Positions 28,040 through 38,438 of a stretch of DNA of 64,000 nt are shown here, in pieces. How positions within the stretch are numbered: position 1 is the stretch's first letter; every line of letters starts with the position of its first letter. The notes under the pieces are model-generated. The model searched no databases. It had not been told where the DNA came from and saw only the letters and a program-made list of their open reading frames with translations. Source of the DNA: Naumovozyma dairenensis CBS 421 (Eukaryota > Ascomycota > Saccharomycetes > Saccharomycetales > Saccharomycetaceae); the NCBI RefSeq assembly GCF_000227115.2, contig NC_016489.1, positions 62,001-126,000 of the forward strand. The letters are read 5' to 3'. The position numbers and the translations under genes are program-made.

Positions 28040-29701
28040 ATGCCGACGCATATAACAGAAATTAAGGAACCAGTATCAGTGAATGAAGCTAACCTGCTGG
28101 AGTCCCAGAGCACCATTGACTGTACATCATCTGAAAGGAAAACAGCTATAAAAGAACAGGATGATGAAATCGGATCAGATTCAACAACGACGTCGTCAAG
28201 TTCACTTCAGGAGAATAATTCGAGTTGGCAAAATCCAGACTATTTCAGTTCAAGTTTTAAGGAGTATATCTTCGTAGCTACATGTATGATTGCAAATCTA
28301 TTGAATCAAGCTGGTCAATCGCAAGTTCTATCGGCAATGAATGTCATTTCTGACTCGTTCCACTCTTCTACAGGTGGTCAGACGTGGTTAATGGCATCAT
28401 TCCCATTGGTGTCTGGTTCATTCATTTTAATTAGTGGTAGGTTAGGTGACATATATGGTCTGAAAAGGATGATGATTGGTGGATTCATATTTATGATCAT
28501 TTGGTCTTTAATATGTGGATTTACAAATTACGCCCATAGTGATACCTTCTTCATCGTAGCTCGTGCGTTCCAAGGTTTAGGTATTTCATTCATTTTACCA
28601 AATGTTATGGGTCTTGTAGGGAACATTTATAAAGTTGGCACACTAAGGAAAAATGTTGTGATTAGTTTAATTGGTATTATGGCACCTACTGGGTCATGCT
28701 TCGGTGCTCTATGGGGTGGTCTGATAGTAACTGAGAATCCAAAACAATGGCCTTGGATCTTCTATGCATACGCTGTTGCTGCAGCCGTTTGTCTTGTTAT
28801 GGGATATTATACAGTGCCAGATAATATTCCAACAAATGTCAATGGGTTTACTATGGATTGGATCGGATCTGTCTTAGGTGTTATTGGTTTAATTCTTTTC
28901 AATTTTGTTTGGAATCAAGGTCCGATTGTAGGATGGGAAAAAGCCTATATTATTGTCTTATTGATCGTTTCAGTTATATTTCTAATTGCTTTCTTTGTAT
29001 ACGAGATAAAGTATGCTAAAGTTCCATTATTACCCAAAGCTGTCACTCAAAATGGCCACATTTTAACTATCCTAACTGTTCTGTTCCTTGGTTGGGGGTC
29101 ATTTGGTATATGGACATTCTATTATTTTGCATTTCAATTAAATCTAAGAGAATATTCTCCAGTCTGGTCAGGTGGTACTTTCTTTGTCTTCATTATATTC
29201 GGTACAGTCGCAGCAACTACCGTGGCTCTAACAATTAAAAAAGTCGGACCAGCAATCTTATTATTCTTTTCAGCAATCGGTTTCACCTGTGGTTCAATAA
29301 TAATGAGTGTTACACCTGTTCATCAAACATATTGGCGTAACACTTTTGGTATGCAAATTATCTTAGTGTTCGGAATGGACCTTCCGTTCCCTGCATCTTC
29401 AATTATATTAAGTGATTATTTGCCAATGCAATATCAAGGTATGGCCGTATCCTTAGTTAATACAATTGTTAACTATTCTACGTCATTATGTCTCGGTATG
29501 GGTACAACGGTGGAACGCCAAATTAATAAATCTGGTGATGATCTGCTAAAAGGATATAGAGCAGCATTATACTTTGGTGTTGGTATTGCAGGTTTAGGAG
29601 CATGTATAGCATTTTTAAACGTGTGCCATGACATTTGGTCAAAACGGAATGCAAAGGATCCGAAAGATTTACAGAGATGTGGGACAGGCTCGAATATATG
29701 A
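28040..29701 (+). CDS. DHA2-family MFS drug/boron exporter-like transporter
   Basis: 553-residue major-facilitator protein with a hydrophilic Ser/Glu-rich N-terminus of about 75 residues and about 14 membrane helices. The family loop motif GRLGDIYGLKRMM lies near residue 133. Similarity in layout to S. cerevisiae YMR279C (540 residues) and its paralogue ATR1, plasma-membrane pumps linked to aminotriazole and boron resistance, is supported by position between CAT8 and PGM3. Which substrate this copy exports cannot be read from sequence. Confidence 0.88.
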   Translation: MPTHITEIKEPVSVNEANLLESQSTIDCTSSERKTAIKEQDDEIGSDSTTTSSSSLQENNSSWQNPDYFSSSFKEYIFVATCMIANLLNQAGQSQVLSAMNVISDSFHSSTGGQTWLMASFPLVSGSFILISGRLGDIYGLKRMMIGGFIFMIIWSLICGFTNYAHSDTFFIVARAFQGLGISFILPNVMGLVGNIYKVGTLRKNVVISLIGIMAPTGSCFGALWGGLIVTENPKQWPWIFYAYAVAAAVCLVMGYYTVPDNIPTNVNGFTMDWIGSVLGVIGLILFNFVWNQGPIVGWEKAYIIVLLIVSVIFLIAFFVYEIKYAKVPLLPKAVTQNGHILTILTVLFLGWGSFGIWTFYYFAFQLNLREYSPVWSGGTFFVFIIFGTVAATTVALTIKKVGPAILLFFSAIGFTCGSIIMSVTPVHQTYWRNTFGMQIILVFGMDLPFPASSIILSDYLPMQYQGMAVSLVNTIVNYSTSLCLGMGTTVERQINKSGDDLLKGYRAALYFGVGIAGLGACIAFLNVCHDIWSKRNAKDPKDLQRCGTGSNI

Positions 29702-29806
29702 TATAATCCTATAGTTTTGATAGAATGATATGTTAATACAACCAATATATAGCCTATAAAAATTTTTGAGATCAACTTGTATTTTCTTGTTACTCATTAA
29801 GGATGT

Positions 29807-31687
29807 TTAAAACGTAGTAGTTAAACCAGTCACATCAGGCCTGATCCATTCCTTTTTCAATACGTTCCACATTTCATAAGCCAAATCGATGGCACATTTT
29901 TCATTGTCAGCCACTGCTTCAATATACAATTTCAATTTCGGTTCTGTCCCAGAACCACGCATTGTAAAACGGACTTTGCTTTTACCAATGTCTTGTTTAG
30001 GAACAGCTTCAATTGTAATCATCTCCGAATGTGGATCCACCGGTAAATTTGGTAGGTTATCTATAGTGTTTGATTGATAGCCTGTTGTTAGATCCCTAAA
30101 TACCTCAATCTTGAATTCCTTACCAATATTTTTTGGGTATGGGTTGCCACTAGTGTCATATTGGTACCTTACAAAATCAAATATCTGTTTTGTTGTCTTA
30201 GGATCATCATAGATATAGTAACCATTATATTCTTTGAAAAATCCAAATTTCTTAAACCCTTTTTCTAATATATCGAAAGGATAAGATCCGTCGTTATTCA
30301 GCCAATAACTATAAGCTAATAAGAAAACTACAGCGGCACTGACCCCATCTTTATCAGTTACCATAGTAGGAAACATATATCCAATAGCCTCTTCAAATCC
30401 GAAGGGTACGTAATAACCTTGTCCTTGAAGATCTAAGGCTCGATTTCCTATCCATTTAAATCCTGTCAAAGTGTCTTCATAATGGAAAGATTCAACTTGA
30501 GCCATTTTTTTGATCATTTGAGAGGAGACAGTAGAATTTATCATTGCTAGAGGATGTGTTCTGCGCCATTCGATATCCTGGGACATGTATTTTTCAAGCT
30601 CAAAGGATGCAAATAAAAATCCAATTTCGTTACCTGATAATTGTTGCCACTGTCCTGTTTTTTCATTTTTACTGGCCACTGAAAATCTATCAGCATCAGG
30701 ATCATTTGCAATAACTAATGAAATATTGTTTTCTTCTGCAAGCTTGGTTGCCAATGATAGGGCACCTTTTTCTTCAGGGTTTGGAAAACTTACAGTTGGA
30801 AAGGCTGGGTCTGGGTACATTTGTTCTTTAACGACAAAATAATCCATATTTTCCTCGTAATGAAGAATATTCTTCGAAATTTTTGTAAAAATATTATATC
30901 CCACACCATGCATTGGTGTGTATACGAACCATGGTTTCTTTCCATTATTATTCGGCCTAGATATTGATGATGAAACCAAGATGTCTTTCATTGCTTGTAA
31001 ATATTTATTTGTCATTTCCTCCCTTACATATACTAACTTCTTTTCTTTTAGATTTTTCTCGAAAGTAGAGTCCCAATTCCAATCTGATGACCAAGGTTCT
31101 AAATTTTCATCAATGGTAGCAGCAATATTCTTGTCATGAGGAGGAATAATTTGACAGCCATTAGAGTAATAAACTTTATAACCATTATCCATCTTAGGAT
31201 TATGGCTAGCTGTAATCATGACCCCAATTGACGCGTTTAAATGGTTTACGCTAAAGGGTACCAAGGGTGTATGAACGAAAGAATCTTCTGGGTTCAAATA
31301 ATATACTTTAAAGCCGACCCTTAGGAAAACCGATGCGGTTATCATTGCAAATTGTTTTGAATGGAACCTGTGATCATGACCAACTACTGCGGTAAGATTA
31401 GTAGGGAACTGTGCCTTAATATATTTAGCTAATCCCTGTGAGGCTTGTAGGATAACTAAGGGGTTCATTCTTGAAAAACCAGCTTCCATTCTGGACCTTA
31501 ACCCAGCAGTTCCAAATACAATTCTGGAGTCAAATCTCTTATGTAATTCTATCCAATTGGAATCCTTACATAGTTGTATCACCTCATTTCTTGTTTCTTC
31601 ACATTTATCTTGTCTCAACCACAAATCGATATTCTCCCTTAAATTAGCTGGGCAATCATCACAAATAATAGAAGGTATTGAGGACAT
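29807..31687 (-). CDS. PGM3: phosphoribomutase/phosphoglucomutase of the Pgm3 type
   Basis: Alpha-D-phosphohexomutase superfamily; S. cerevisiae Pgm3/Prm15 interconverts ribose-1- and ribose-5-phosphate. 626 residues (622 in yeast). Active-site serine at residue 161 in TASHNPKMDNGYK, metal loop DPDADR at 329-334, sugar-binding GFEEAIGY near 420, and phosphate-binding RGSGTEPKLKLY near the C-terminus are all intact. Convergent with the transporter gene, about 105 bp apart. Confidence 0.93.
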   Translation of the reverse strand: MSSIPSIICDDCPANLRENIDLWLRQDKCEETRNEVIQLCKDSNWIELHKRFDSRIVFGTAGLRSRMEAGFSRMNPLVILQASQGLAKYIKAQFPTNLTAVVGHDHRFHSKQFAMITASVFLRVGFKVYYLNPEDSFVHTPLVPFSVNHLNASIGVMITASHNPKMDNGYKVYYSNGCQIIPPHDKNIAATIDENLEPWSSDWNWDSTFEKNLKEKKLVYVREEMTNKYLQAMKDILVSSSISRPNNNGKKPWFVYTPMHGVGYNIFTKISKNILHYEENMDYFVVKEQMYPDPAFPTVSFPNPEEKGALSLATKLAEENNISLVIANDPDADRFSVASKNEKTGQWQQLSGNEIGFLFASFELEKYMSQDIEWRRTHPLAMINSTVSSQMIKKMAQVESFHYEDTLTGFKWIGNRALDLQGQGYYVPFGFEEAIGYMFPTMVTDKDGVSAAVVFLLAYSYWLNNDGSYPFDILEKGFKKFGFFKEYNGYYIYDDPKTTKQIFDFVRYQYDTSGNPYPKNIGKEFKIEVFRDLTTGYQSNTIDNLPNLPVDPHSEMITIEAVPKQDIGKSKVRFTMRGSGTEPKLKLYIEAVADNEKCAIDLAYEMWNVLKKEWIRPDVTGLTTTF

Positions 31688-32100
31688 TCTTTTTGTAAAA
31701 ACGTTGTGAATACAAAAATTATAGTTGAGTTTAATCTGAATCTGTTATCTGTCTTTTTATTCAAATTGCTTTTTGTGAGGAAGTCCTTAATATATATCCT
31801 CGAGATGGTACGTTAAAATCTTATGTACTGCGAATTTCAGTGTAATGTCGCTTTGACTTAAATCAACGAAGAAGGCTCATATTTCTTTGGACAATAACAA
31901 TACAAGTTCTGACTAGTATAGAGCCTATGGTATATAGAATAGAAATGATAAGAATGTATCTTCACTGAGTAGATATAATTGTTTATTGACATAGTCATTG
32001 AATATTAAATAGAGTGCTATGAAGGAGTGTTACATTATTACATAAGGTTACAAGTTTGATATTTATTATATTGCCTATTTCAAATGGATGCGTCAAAAGC
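31688..32100. other. PGM3-FCP1 intergenic region
   Basis: 413 bp between the PGM3 start and the FCP1 end, both on the minus strand. No feature recognised beyond promoter/terminator sequence. Confidence 0.4.
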
Positions 32101-32293
32101 TTAATCATCTAACATGTTTAGTAACTCTTCTTCAAATTCAGATCCACTTTCATCATCATCACCATCATCAGAAGCGCCTTCCGAAGGTGCCTCCTTAGTG
32201 TTCTTTTTAGCATCTTTTTCGGCTGTAGAATCGTCCATTGGTTTTTCGCTTGTACTAGTTTTAGTTCCTTCATTGTCTTCGTCTTCATCTTCG

Positions 32294-32331
<38 letters not shown>

Positions 32332-34437
32332 GTCATCGCCTTCGAAAATTTCTTCGTCTTCATCTAACCATGAAGTACCTCCAGCAAATAGGTTCACTTC
32401 ATTGATATCTATATTACCATCTGGTAGTTTGTTATATAAACCTTCGTCCTTTAATTCTGACAATTGGATTCTCCTCTCTAGTTTCCTGTTAAAATCAGCT
32501 AGTTCCTTATCAGACACCAGTTGTTCAACGAGCAACTCATATGGTTTCTCTTCTACGTGTTTCCATCTCATAAGGCATTCAAAGACCCAATCTGGATGAA
32601 CTATCTTGATGTCTGGATCGTAAGATTTTGCCAATCTTGCCTTATATGTACCTGGTGTCTTTGTAATCACATGGGTAGTATTTTCATCAATATCTGCTGT
32701 AGATCGAGCACCAAACATATTTGTCCAAATGACGATATCTGATTTTTGAATGTTTGTACCTAACGGTATGAGACCAGAGAAGACAAAATGGCAATCTTGA
32801 AGTACAGTTTGTTTCATTTGTGGCATTATATATTTGATATCAGGTTCGATACTGTCTTTGTTTTCGTTGGCTTTCTGTAACATTTCATAATATTTAGAAT
32901 GAATTTTAGATAATGTGTCCTTCAAATGATATAATTCTTCATCATCATCAATTAATAATCTTTGATCATGGAAATGTTTCTGTAAAGTGGCTAATGGTCT
33001 ATTCTTTTGTTGAACTTCTAATGATGCAGAATATTCAATTTTTTTTGATATTTCTTCTTTGTTTTCGCCCGCAGTGGTAGGTGGTTCCTCTATTGTGGCT
33101 AATTGATGATTCAATTTCTCTTCTTGTCTTTTTACTTCTTCATTGATTTTCCTTTGTAATACTTTTTCAGTATCCATTATGTCAGTTAATAAATCATCAT
33201 TTTCCTTTGTTGATACCTTACTTTCCCCCCTTGAGGAACGTCTCCCTAGTTGTAACATCGTTGCCTGCTGCTTTGGTAAGAAATTAGAATTAATATCACC
33301 TACACCTACAAAAAAATTATATGGGATAACCTTAATTAAGTTTGGTGACCAATTCCAAACGTCACCTCTATCATCGATTATTATGACCATTGATTGATCA
33401 GTAGGGAACAAACGTTCTAATGATTTTGTTGTTAATGACCCATTTTCATCACGGGATAGAATTCTATTCCCAAATAAATCTCCCGTGGGATCAATTATCT
33501 TGGCAATTTCGGAAGCATAAGCTCTTGTTGCCATTGTATATATATGCATTTCGAAAAGAGGTGCAACTTTCTGGAAAAAGTCTTTCAAACCAGGTCTAAC
33601 TTTAACGTAGTACCAACATTTCCTTGCAGGTGGTTTTGGACCCATATACATTAATGGGAGAATTGGTTCCTCTTCGAGTGCGAATTCTTTGACATCTTTC
33701 AATGTTTCAAAATTTGGATTTGTTGGATCTCGTTTCCATTCGCCGATGGTAGGATCAACACCACAATGTATTACAGTTTGATCTAAATCCACGACAAGGA
33801 TCAATTTTTTATCATCTCTAAGACGTTTCTTAACAGATTGACCAATATCTACAGCTTCTCTAGTTGAGATTTTCAAATTTGTATCTGTATGCGATATGGT
33901 TAAATTAGGACCACTCAAATCATCAATATCATTTTCATCTACTTCCTTACCACATAATGTACAAAGACCACCGTATATGACGTCATGGTTACATGGTCTT
34001 TGAATTTCACATAATGGTTGATTTGGACCTACGATCTGATCACCTTTTTCGACTAGCCATGAAGTCAATATACCGTCATATGGACAATCGAAAAATTCTA
34101 TAGATTCTCTTACTGTTTTCTTTTTCTTTTTTTTATGGGCATGTGTTATTGTGTTTCGTGAGATTGGTTCGATTGATGGGCGGTTTGTTAAATTCGTTAC
34201 ATTATTTCCATTGATAGTATTCTTATCTACATCGCCATCTGGATCATTATCATTATCATTATCATTATCATCCTCAAGTTCATCCGGAGATGTAGCTATT
34301 TCTACGACGTACCAGAATTTATACGCAAGCAGACGATCATCTTTGTTCATTTCTGTACCAATTGGTTTCATTAATTCGTCAATTGTTATAGGGTATGGTA
34401 ACCCAAGCGGAGCTCTTATTACTGTCGGTGTTGCCAT
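32101..34437 (-). CDS. FCP1: RNA polymerase II CTD phosphatase Fcp1
   Basis: Dephosphorylates the CTD of Rpb1 to recycle Pol II. 778 residues (732 in yeast). The FCP1-homology domain has the DxDxT active site at 217-221 (LILVVDLDQTVIHCG) and the second acidic motif IIIDDRGDVW. A BRCT domain lies at about 545-640 (FVFSGLIP to WVFECLMRW). The C-terminus is very acidic, including a run of 15 or more Asp (32290-32340), then FEEELLNMLDD, as in the TFIIF/TFIIB-binding tail of Fcp1. A (D/N)-rich tract also lies near residue 57. Confidence 0.95.
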
Positions 34438-35336
34438 TCTTTTCTATTCAGTTTCCTTTTTTTATTTTTATTTTTTTCCTACAGTTATAAATCTGTAGTG
34501 TCTTGTCCCTTTTTTTCCCTCGTTTTCAGATAGACACATATATAGTTATATTGGAAACCACCATGAAAGGAAATAAAAAGCTGCAAATACGTCTAATTGC
34601 GGCGGTTAATATCCATTAAGAAGTAAATTCTCAGACTGTTTTGTTTGTTTGTTTGTTTGTTTGTTTGTTCGTTTACTGTTTTAATTTTCCATTTTTTCCC
34701 GCCAAAATTCAATTAGTTAGGGTTGACATTATTTGGGGCCCTCCAAAATCAGGTCTTTCTAAATTCAAAATAGGGTTGGAGAAATGAGGGCGAATTAAAC
34801 TGTGTATACAATGTCTGGGTGTTACCCTGGCTCTTAATGAATGTAGTTTTAATAGCAGGAGAAATTAAAGAGTTTATATAAACCAAGCTATTAATATAAA
34901 CAAACTAAGGCGCTCGATAGAACTTGAAAGAGCGCTATTTTTCGAAGCGTAGAAGTCAGTTTATACCTTGAACTTAGATGTCCACGAGGTACCTATGGAG
35001 TTTAGTTAGCGGAACTGTATGCGTAAACCTTTTCAGCAATATTTTTATTTTCATATTTGTGTATCAAAGATCGTGATTCAATGCAAGCAGTATTGATTGT
35101 TGATAAAGGTACTGTCCTCTTGGAAAGTTCTACAGAAGTCGTTGTTCGAACATAATCCAGCATATTTGAATCTCTATTAGCTCTTTAAAGGATATATATG
35201 GCTGAGACTGAGGGTATGTTTCGATGTGGTAGTGACTATTTGCTTAAACTAAAATAGTATATATATATATATATTTGAACTACGTACCTAATTAGTTTAC
35301 TTAAAATGAAAATGAGATTGAATGCTTTTGGTCTGA
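34438..35336. other. intergenic region between FCP1 and the MULE-like gene
   Basis: About 900 bp. Holds the FCP1 promoter, a (GTTT)6 microsatellite at 34643-34666 and an AT run near 35260. No terminal inverted repeat of a DNA transposon could be recognised by eye. Confidence 0.4.
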
Positions 35337-35519
35337 CAACATTCTGAATTCAAGTTTAAAAATGACTTTCATCGTTTTAGTCTTGGTTGCTACTGCTGTA
35401 ATGATTTTCAATATGATCTTACTTGAGAGGATGGCCATCTTGATATCAAATTTACTGATAATGAATCTGACGAGCATGTTTGCCAATTTGAAAATTTTTT
35501 TGAAAAGCAAGGTCAATTG
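35337..35519 (+). pseudogene. decayed 5' extension of the MULE-like gene
   Basis: Upstream of the first usable ATG the same frame stays protein-like: FKFKNDFHRFSLGCYCCND, then a TGA at 35424-35426, then EDGHLDIKFTDNESDEHVCQ running into the CDS. Another frame just before (ECFWSD) hints at an earlier slip. The Cys/His content suits the zinc finger expected at the N-terminus of MULE transposases. Hence the gene once began further upstream. Confidence 0.55.
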
Positions 35520-36836
35520 ATGAGAGGTAATGAGGGTAATAAATATGCGGCGTTAGAACTTAATGATATATTGGAAAAAATAAAACAAATTAATGAGCTG
35601 CTTGGTTCAGATTCTAGACAATTGAATGTGGTGCTCTATGTGGAAAAATTCCGAAGGCTTAGAATAAATAGAGTCATGGAAGCGCTCGTGACAACATCTA
35701 GACCTCTGTCCCAAATCCTTATTAGGTCAACTAATCCTTTAAGATTTTCTTCAATGCTTCTGGTATTAAAAGAAGATGATGAAGACGTAGACGAAGAAAG
35801 ACAGGATGGGGAGGTGGTAGATGAGGGGCTATCTGAAGAAGTGGAGGATGTATTAAAAGACAATAACAGAGAGCATCTTATGACAGGAAGTGGTTCTTTT
35901 AACGTAATGAAACAATGCTTTTCAAGACAAGGTTTATTTCCAGCTGCTAAAATGACGACGGTTAGCGTAACACCTGATATAAATGGTGTTGCAATGGATA
36001 AGTATATTAGGGATTCGTTGAAATATATCTCCAATAATATTGAACCTGATAGCTTGTTTATCGCGACCAAGCTACTGAACCCAAATCTTAGAAATAAGTT
36101 TGCTGGTATTTTTTTAATCGATGGTATATTTTTACGAGGCTATCTTAAGACCCTGATTAACATTGTCGGTATGAGAACCGATTACAGGTCAATTCCTTTA
36201 GCTCATTTGTTCACTACCTCACATGAAACTACAAAGGCTTGCCGTATTGCCATCCAATTATTAAAAAGGAACGTTGATTTAGACTGGTCTGCTGCTAATT
36301 TCATGTGTGACCAAGGTAAAGGACTCGAATCTGCAATCAGAGAAGAGCATGGCAAAGAGGCACTTACTTGTGTCACCCATTTGTCTAAGAATTTAATCAG
36401 GAACGCAAAGGGGAGAGTGATAGAGGCATTCCAGGCAGCAACCCACACAGTTGATCCGCAGGTATATGAGGAATCTATCAACGAATTGATAAAAAAAATT
36501 CGAGAAAGTAAAAGGGATTCCGGTAATTCGACATTCAAGAAACTCACTGAAAACCCACGATCCTTTTCCAGATTGAAACGTGACTGGCCCCATTGGGAAA
36601 TATTTACTACAAATCCTGTTGAACAATTCCATTCATTTATAAATGTGTTGAAAAGAGGGAGTCTCGTAAACATGATAGTGAATTTAACATCCTTCCAAAT
36701 TAGTTGCCATAATCGACTTTTCTTGAACCAACATTTCTTAAAACCCCATCAATATACCTTCCATCTGCTAATAGGTTCCCACTTTGAGTTGGAATTTCCG
36801 CAGCATCCAGAATTAGCAGCTAATGTGGGTGAGTAA
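35520..36836 (+). CDS. MULE-family transposase-like protein
   Basis: 438 residues from the first ATG. The DDE-type core is recognisable: first Asp (201) in FLIDGIFLRGY, second Asp (264) in FMCDQGKGLESAI followed by the family's Cys-His motif TCVTHLSKNL, and Glu (368) in TTNPVEQFHSFI. No C-terminal zinc knuckle is present and the N-terminus is decayed (stop at 35424). It sits alone between FCP1 and DSK2, a junction that is uninterrupted in S. cerevisiae. It may be a dying transposon, or a domesticated gene such as the alpha3 gene of Kluyveromyces lactis, which is MULE-related. Confidence 0.72.
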   Translation: MRGNEGNKYAALELNDILEKIKQINELLGSDSRQLNVVLYVEKFRRLRINRVMEALVTTSRPLSQILIRSTNPLRFSSMLLVLKEDDEDVDEERQDGEVVDEGLSEEVEDVLKDNNREHLMTGSGSFNVMKQCFSRQGLFPAAKMTTVSVTPDINGVAMDKYIRDSLKYISNNIEPDSLFIATKLLNPNLRNKFAGIFLIDGIFLRGYLKTLINIVGMRTDYRSIPLAHLFTTSHETTKACRIAIQLLKRNVDLDWSAANFMCDQGKGLESAIREEHGKEALTCVTHLSKNLIRNAKGRVIEAFQAATHTVDPQVYEESINELIKKIRESKRDSGNSTFKKLTENPRSFSRLKRDWPHWEIFTTNPVEQFHSFINVLKRGSLVNMIVNLTSFQISCHNRLFLNQHFLKPHQYTFHLLIGSHFELEFPQHPELAANVGE

Positions 36837-37176
36837 TATGTATTCAGTACGTCTTCTTTTCTTTGCGCAGCCTTTAATTTCGTTGAAAATATGTAATCAA
36901 AAAAAACATTTCATTGTTTTCATTTCATTATTTTAGGTCACAAGATTGCTTTTTATCGTTACAAGCGATACAGCAATTGCAATAGCAATAAAGATAACCA
37001 TATAATGGCAGAGAAATGAATATAAAAGTTTCAGATGTAGCCTGTCAGAATGTAGTTTAGGCTACGGACACGACATGCTGTATTATATAATCATTATGAG
37101 TATATGATATGACATGATATGATATGGTATAAGATACGTTGCTTATAAGGGAGCATTTTAAAACATTTATGTACGC

Positions 37177-37208
<32 letters not shown>

Positions 37209-37223
37209 ATATAAGGATGATAA
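36837..37223. other. region between the MULE-like gene and DSK2
   Basis: 387 bp, convergent. Contains GATATGATAT-type simple repeats (37105-37130) and a TA/TATG microsatellite (37178-37212). No gene seen. Confidence 0.4.
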
Positions 37224-38438
37224 TTACACATCACCATTCAACAAGGCATTAACAGCAGCCTCCACGGAGCCTCCAGTTCTTCTTAAAGCAGCTATATTTC
37301 TATCGAAATCGAAAAATCCCATATCATTAAGTTGTCTCAATTGAGTTTCATAACGTTCCTCTGGAGGTCTTGTATCTTGTTGTTGCGGGGTAGTACTTGG
37401 AGCACCAGCACCACCGAATAAAGACGCGAACATTGATGGGTCGAAAGGTGGCAAAGTTCCAGTTGCACCTGCATTATTTGTACCTGAACCTGCACCTGCA
37501 TTGTTTAACATTGCTAGGAAAGGGTTTGGTGCTAAACCGGTGCTGTCATTATTAGCTGTTGGGTTGAATAAAGATGCAAATGGGTTTTGCGTGTTTGCGC
37601 TTGAAGCATTATTGTTAGCATTATCATTATTGGAAGTAGCGGTATCATTAGTATCATTATTAGTATTAGTATTAGTATTAGTATTAGTATTATTATTATT
37701 AATAATATCGTCTCCACCAGGAGCTGGGAATGAAGAAGCTGCGTTATCAGTAGCGTTGGTAGATCCCCTTGCCCCTGGCCCCATACCCATCATGTTAGCT
37801 AGTTGCATGCTTTGCCTAATCATATCTGGGTTAGTTAACATTTGTCTAAACATTGGGCTTTGAAACATTTGTCTTGCTTGTGGGCCCATTGCTTGTAATT
37901 GAGGATTTGATTGAATCATGAAATCGATCATTTGTGGGTTTGAGAGCATTTCATTCATTTGAGATTGAACTATTGGGTTATCTAACATGGATAAGAATTC
38001 ATCTGGGTTTGTACCAGATTGATTCATTCCACCATCTGGACCAAATGCATCAGCGGATGGTAAATTTAAGTTATAACCTGCGTAACGTGCACTTGTCAAG
38101 TCAGCTAATGGGTTAAATCCACCAGTTTGTCCTGCTGATATATTAGATGGGACTGTATTATTTGATGCGTTTGTAGTAGTATTAGTAGTTGCAGGAGTAG
38201 GGGTAGATTTTTTGCCTGATCTTACTAGATGAACGGAATGACCGTCTTGAATGTTATAGAAATCTACGTTTTGATCATCTTTTAATATTTTCCCAGAATA
38301 AATTAATCTTTGATTGGTCGCAGGGATTTCAGATACTTTTGCAATTTCGTCTTTCAAGGTGGCGATGGAAGCTGTGGTATCAATAGAAACTTGCCAATTG
38401 TTTTGTCCGGATTTGATATGAATAGAAATAGTAGACAT
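37224..38438 (-). CDS. DSK2: ubiquilin-type proteasome shuttle Dsk2
   Basis: Delivers ubiquitinated proteins to the proteasome. 404 residues (373 in yeast). N-terminal ubiquitin-like domain at about 1-75 (IHIKSGQNNWQVSIDTT, RLIYSGKILKDDQ), Sti1-type repeat region at about 145-215 (LSNPQMIDFMIQSNPQLQ), an Asn/Thr-rich linker with an (NT)n run, and a C-terminal UBA domain at about 355-402 (QLRQLNDMGFFDFDRNIAALR). The gene shares a divergent 1.34 kb promoter region with BUL1. Confidence 0.95.
   Translation of the reverse strand: MSTISIHIKSGQNNWQVSIDTTASIATLKDEIAKVSEIPATNQRLIYSGKILKDDQNVDFYNIQDGHSVHLVRSGKKSTPTPATTNTTTNASNNTVPSNISAGQTGGFNPLADLTSARYAGYNLNLPSADAFGPDGGMNQSGTNPDEFLSMLDNPIVQSQMNEMLSNPQMIDFMIQSNPQLQAMGPQARQMFQSPMFRQMLTNPDMIRQSMQLANMMGMGPGARGSTNATDNAASSFPAPGGDDIINNNNTNTNTNTNTNNDTNDTATSNNDNANNNASSANTQNPFASLFNPTANNDSTGLAPNPFLAMLNNAGAGSGTNNAGATGTLPPFDPSMFASLFGGAGAPSTTPQQQDTRPPEERYETQLRQLNDMGFFDFDRNIAALRRTGGSVEAAVNALLNGDV

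Noticed and set aside
27829..28065. 78-codon frame overlapping the start of the MFS transporter gene
   Set aside because: Lies in promoter sequence in another frame and has no in-frame ATG start supporting it.
34643..34666. (GTTT)6 run as a CRISPR-like or functional array
   Set aside because: A simple microsatellite without spacers; no CRISPR arrays are expected or seen in this eukaryotic segment.
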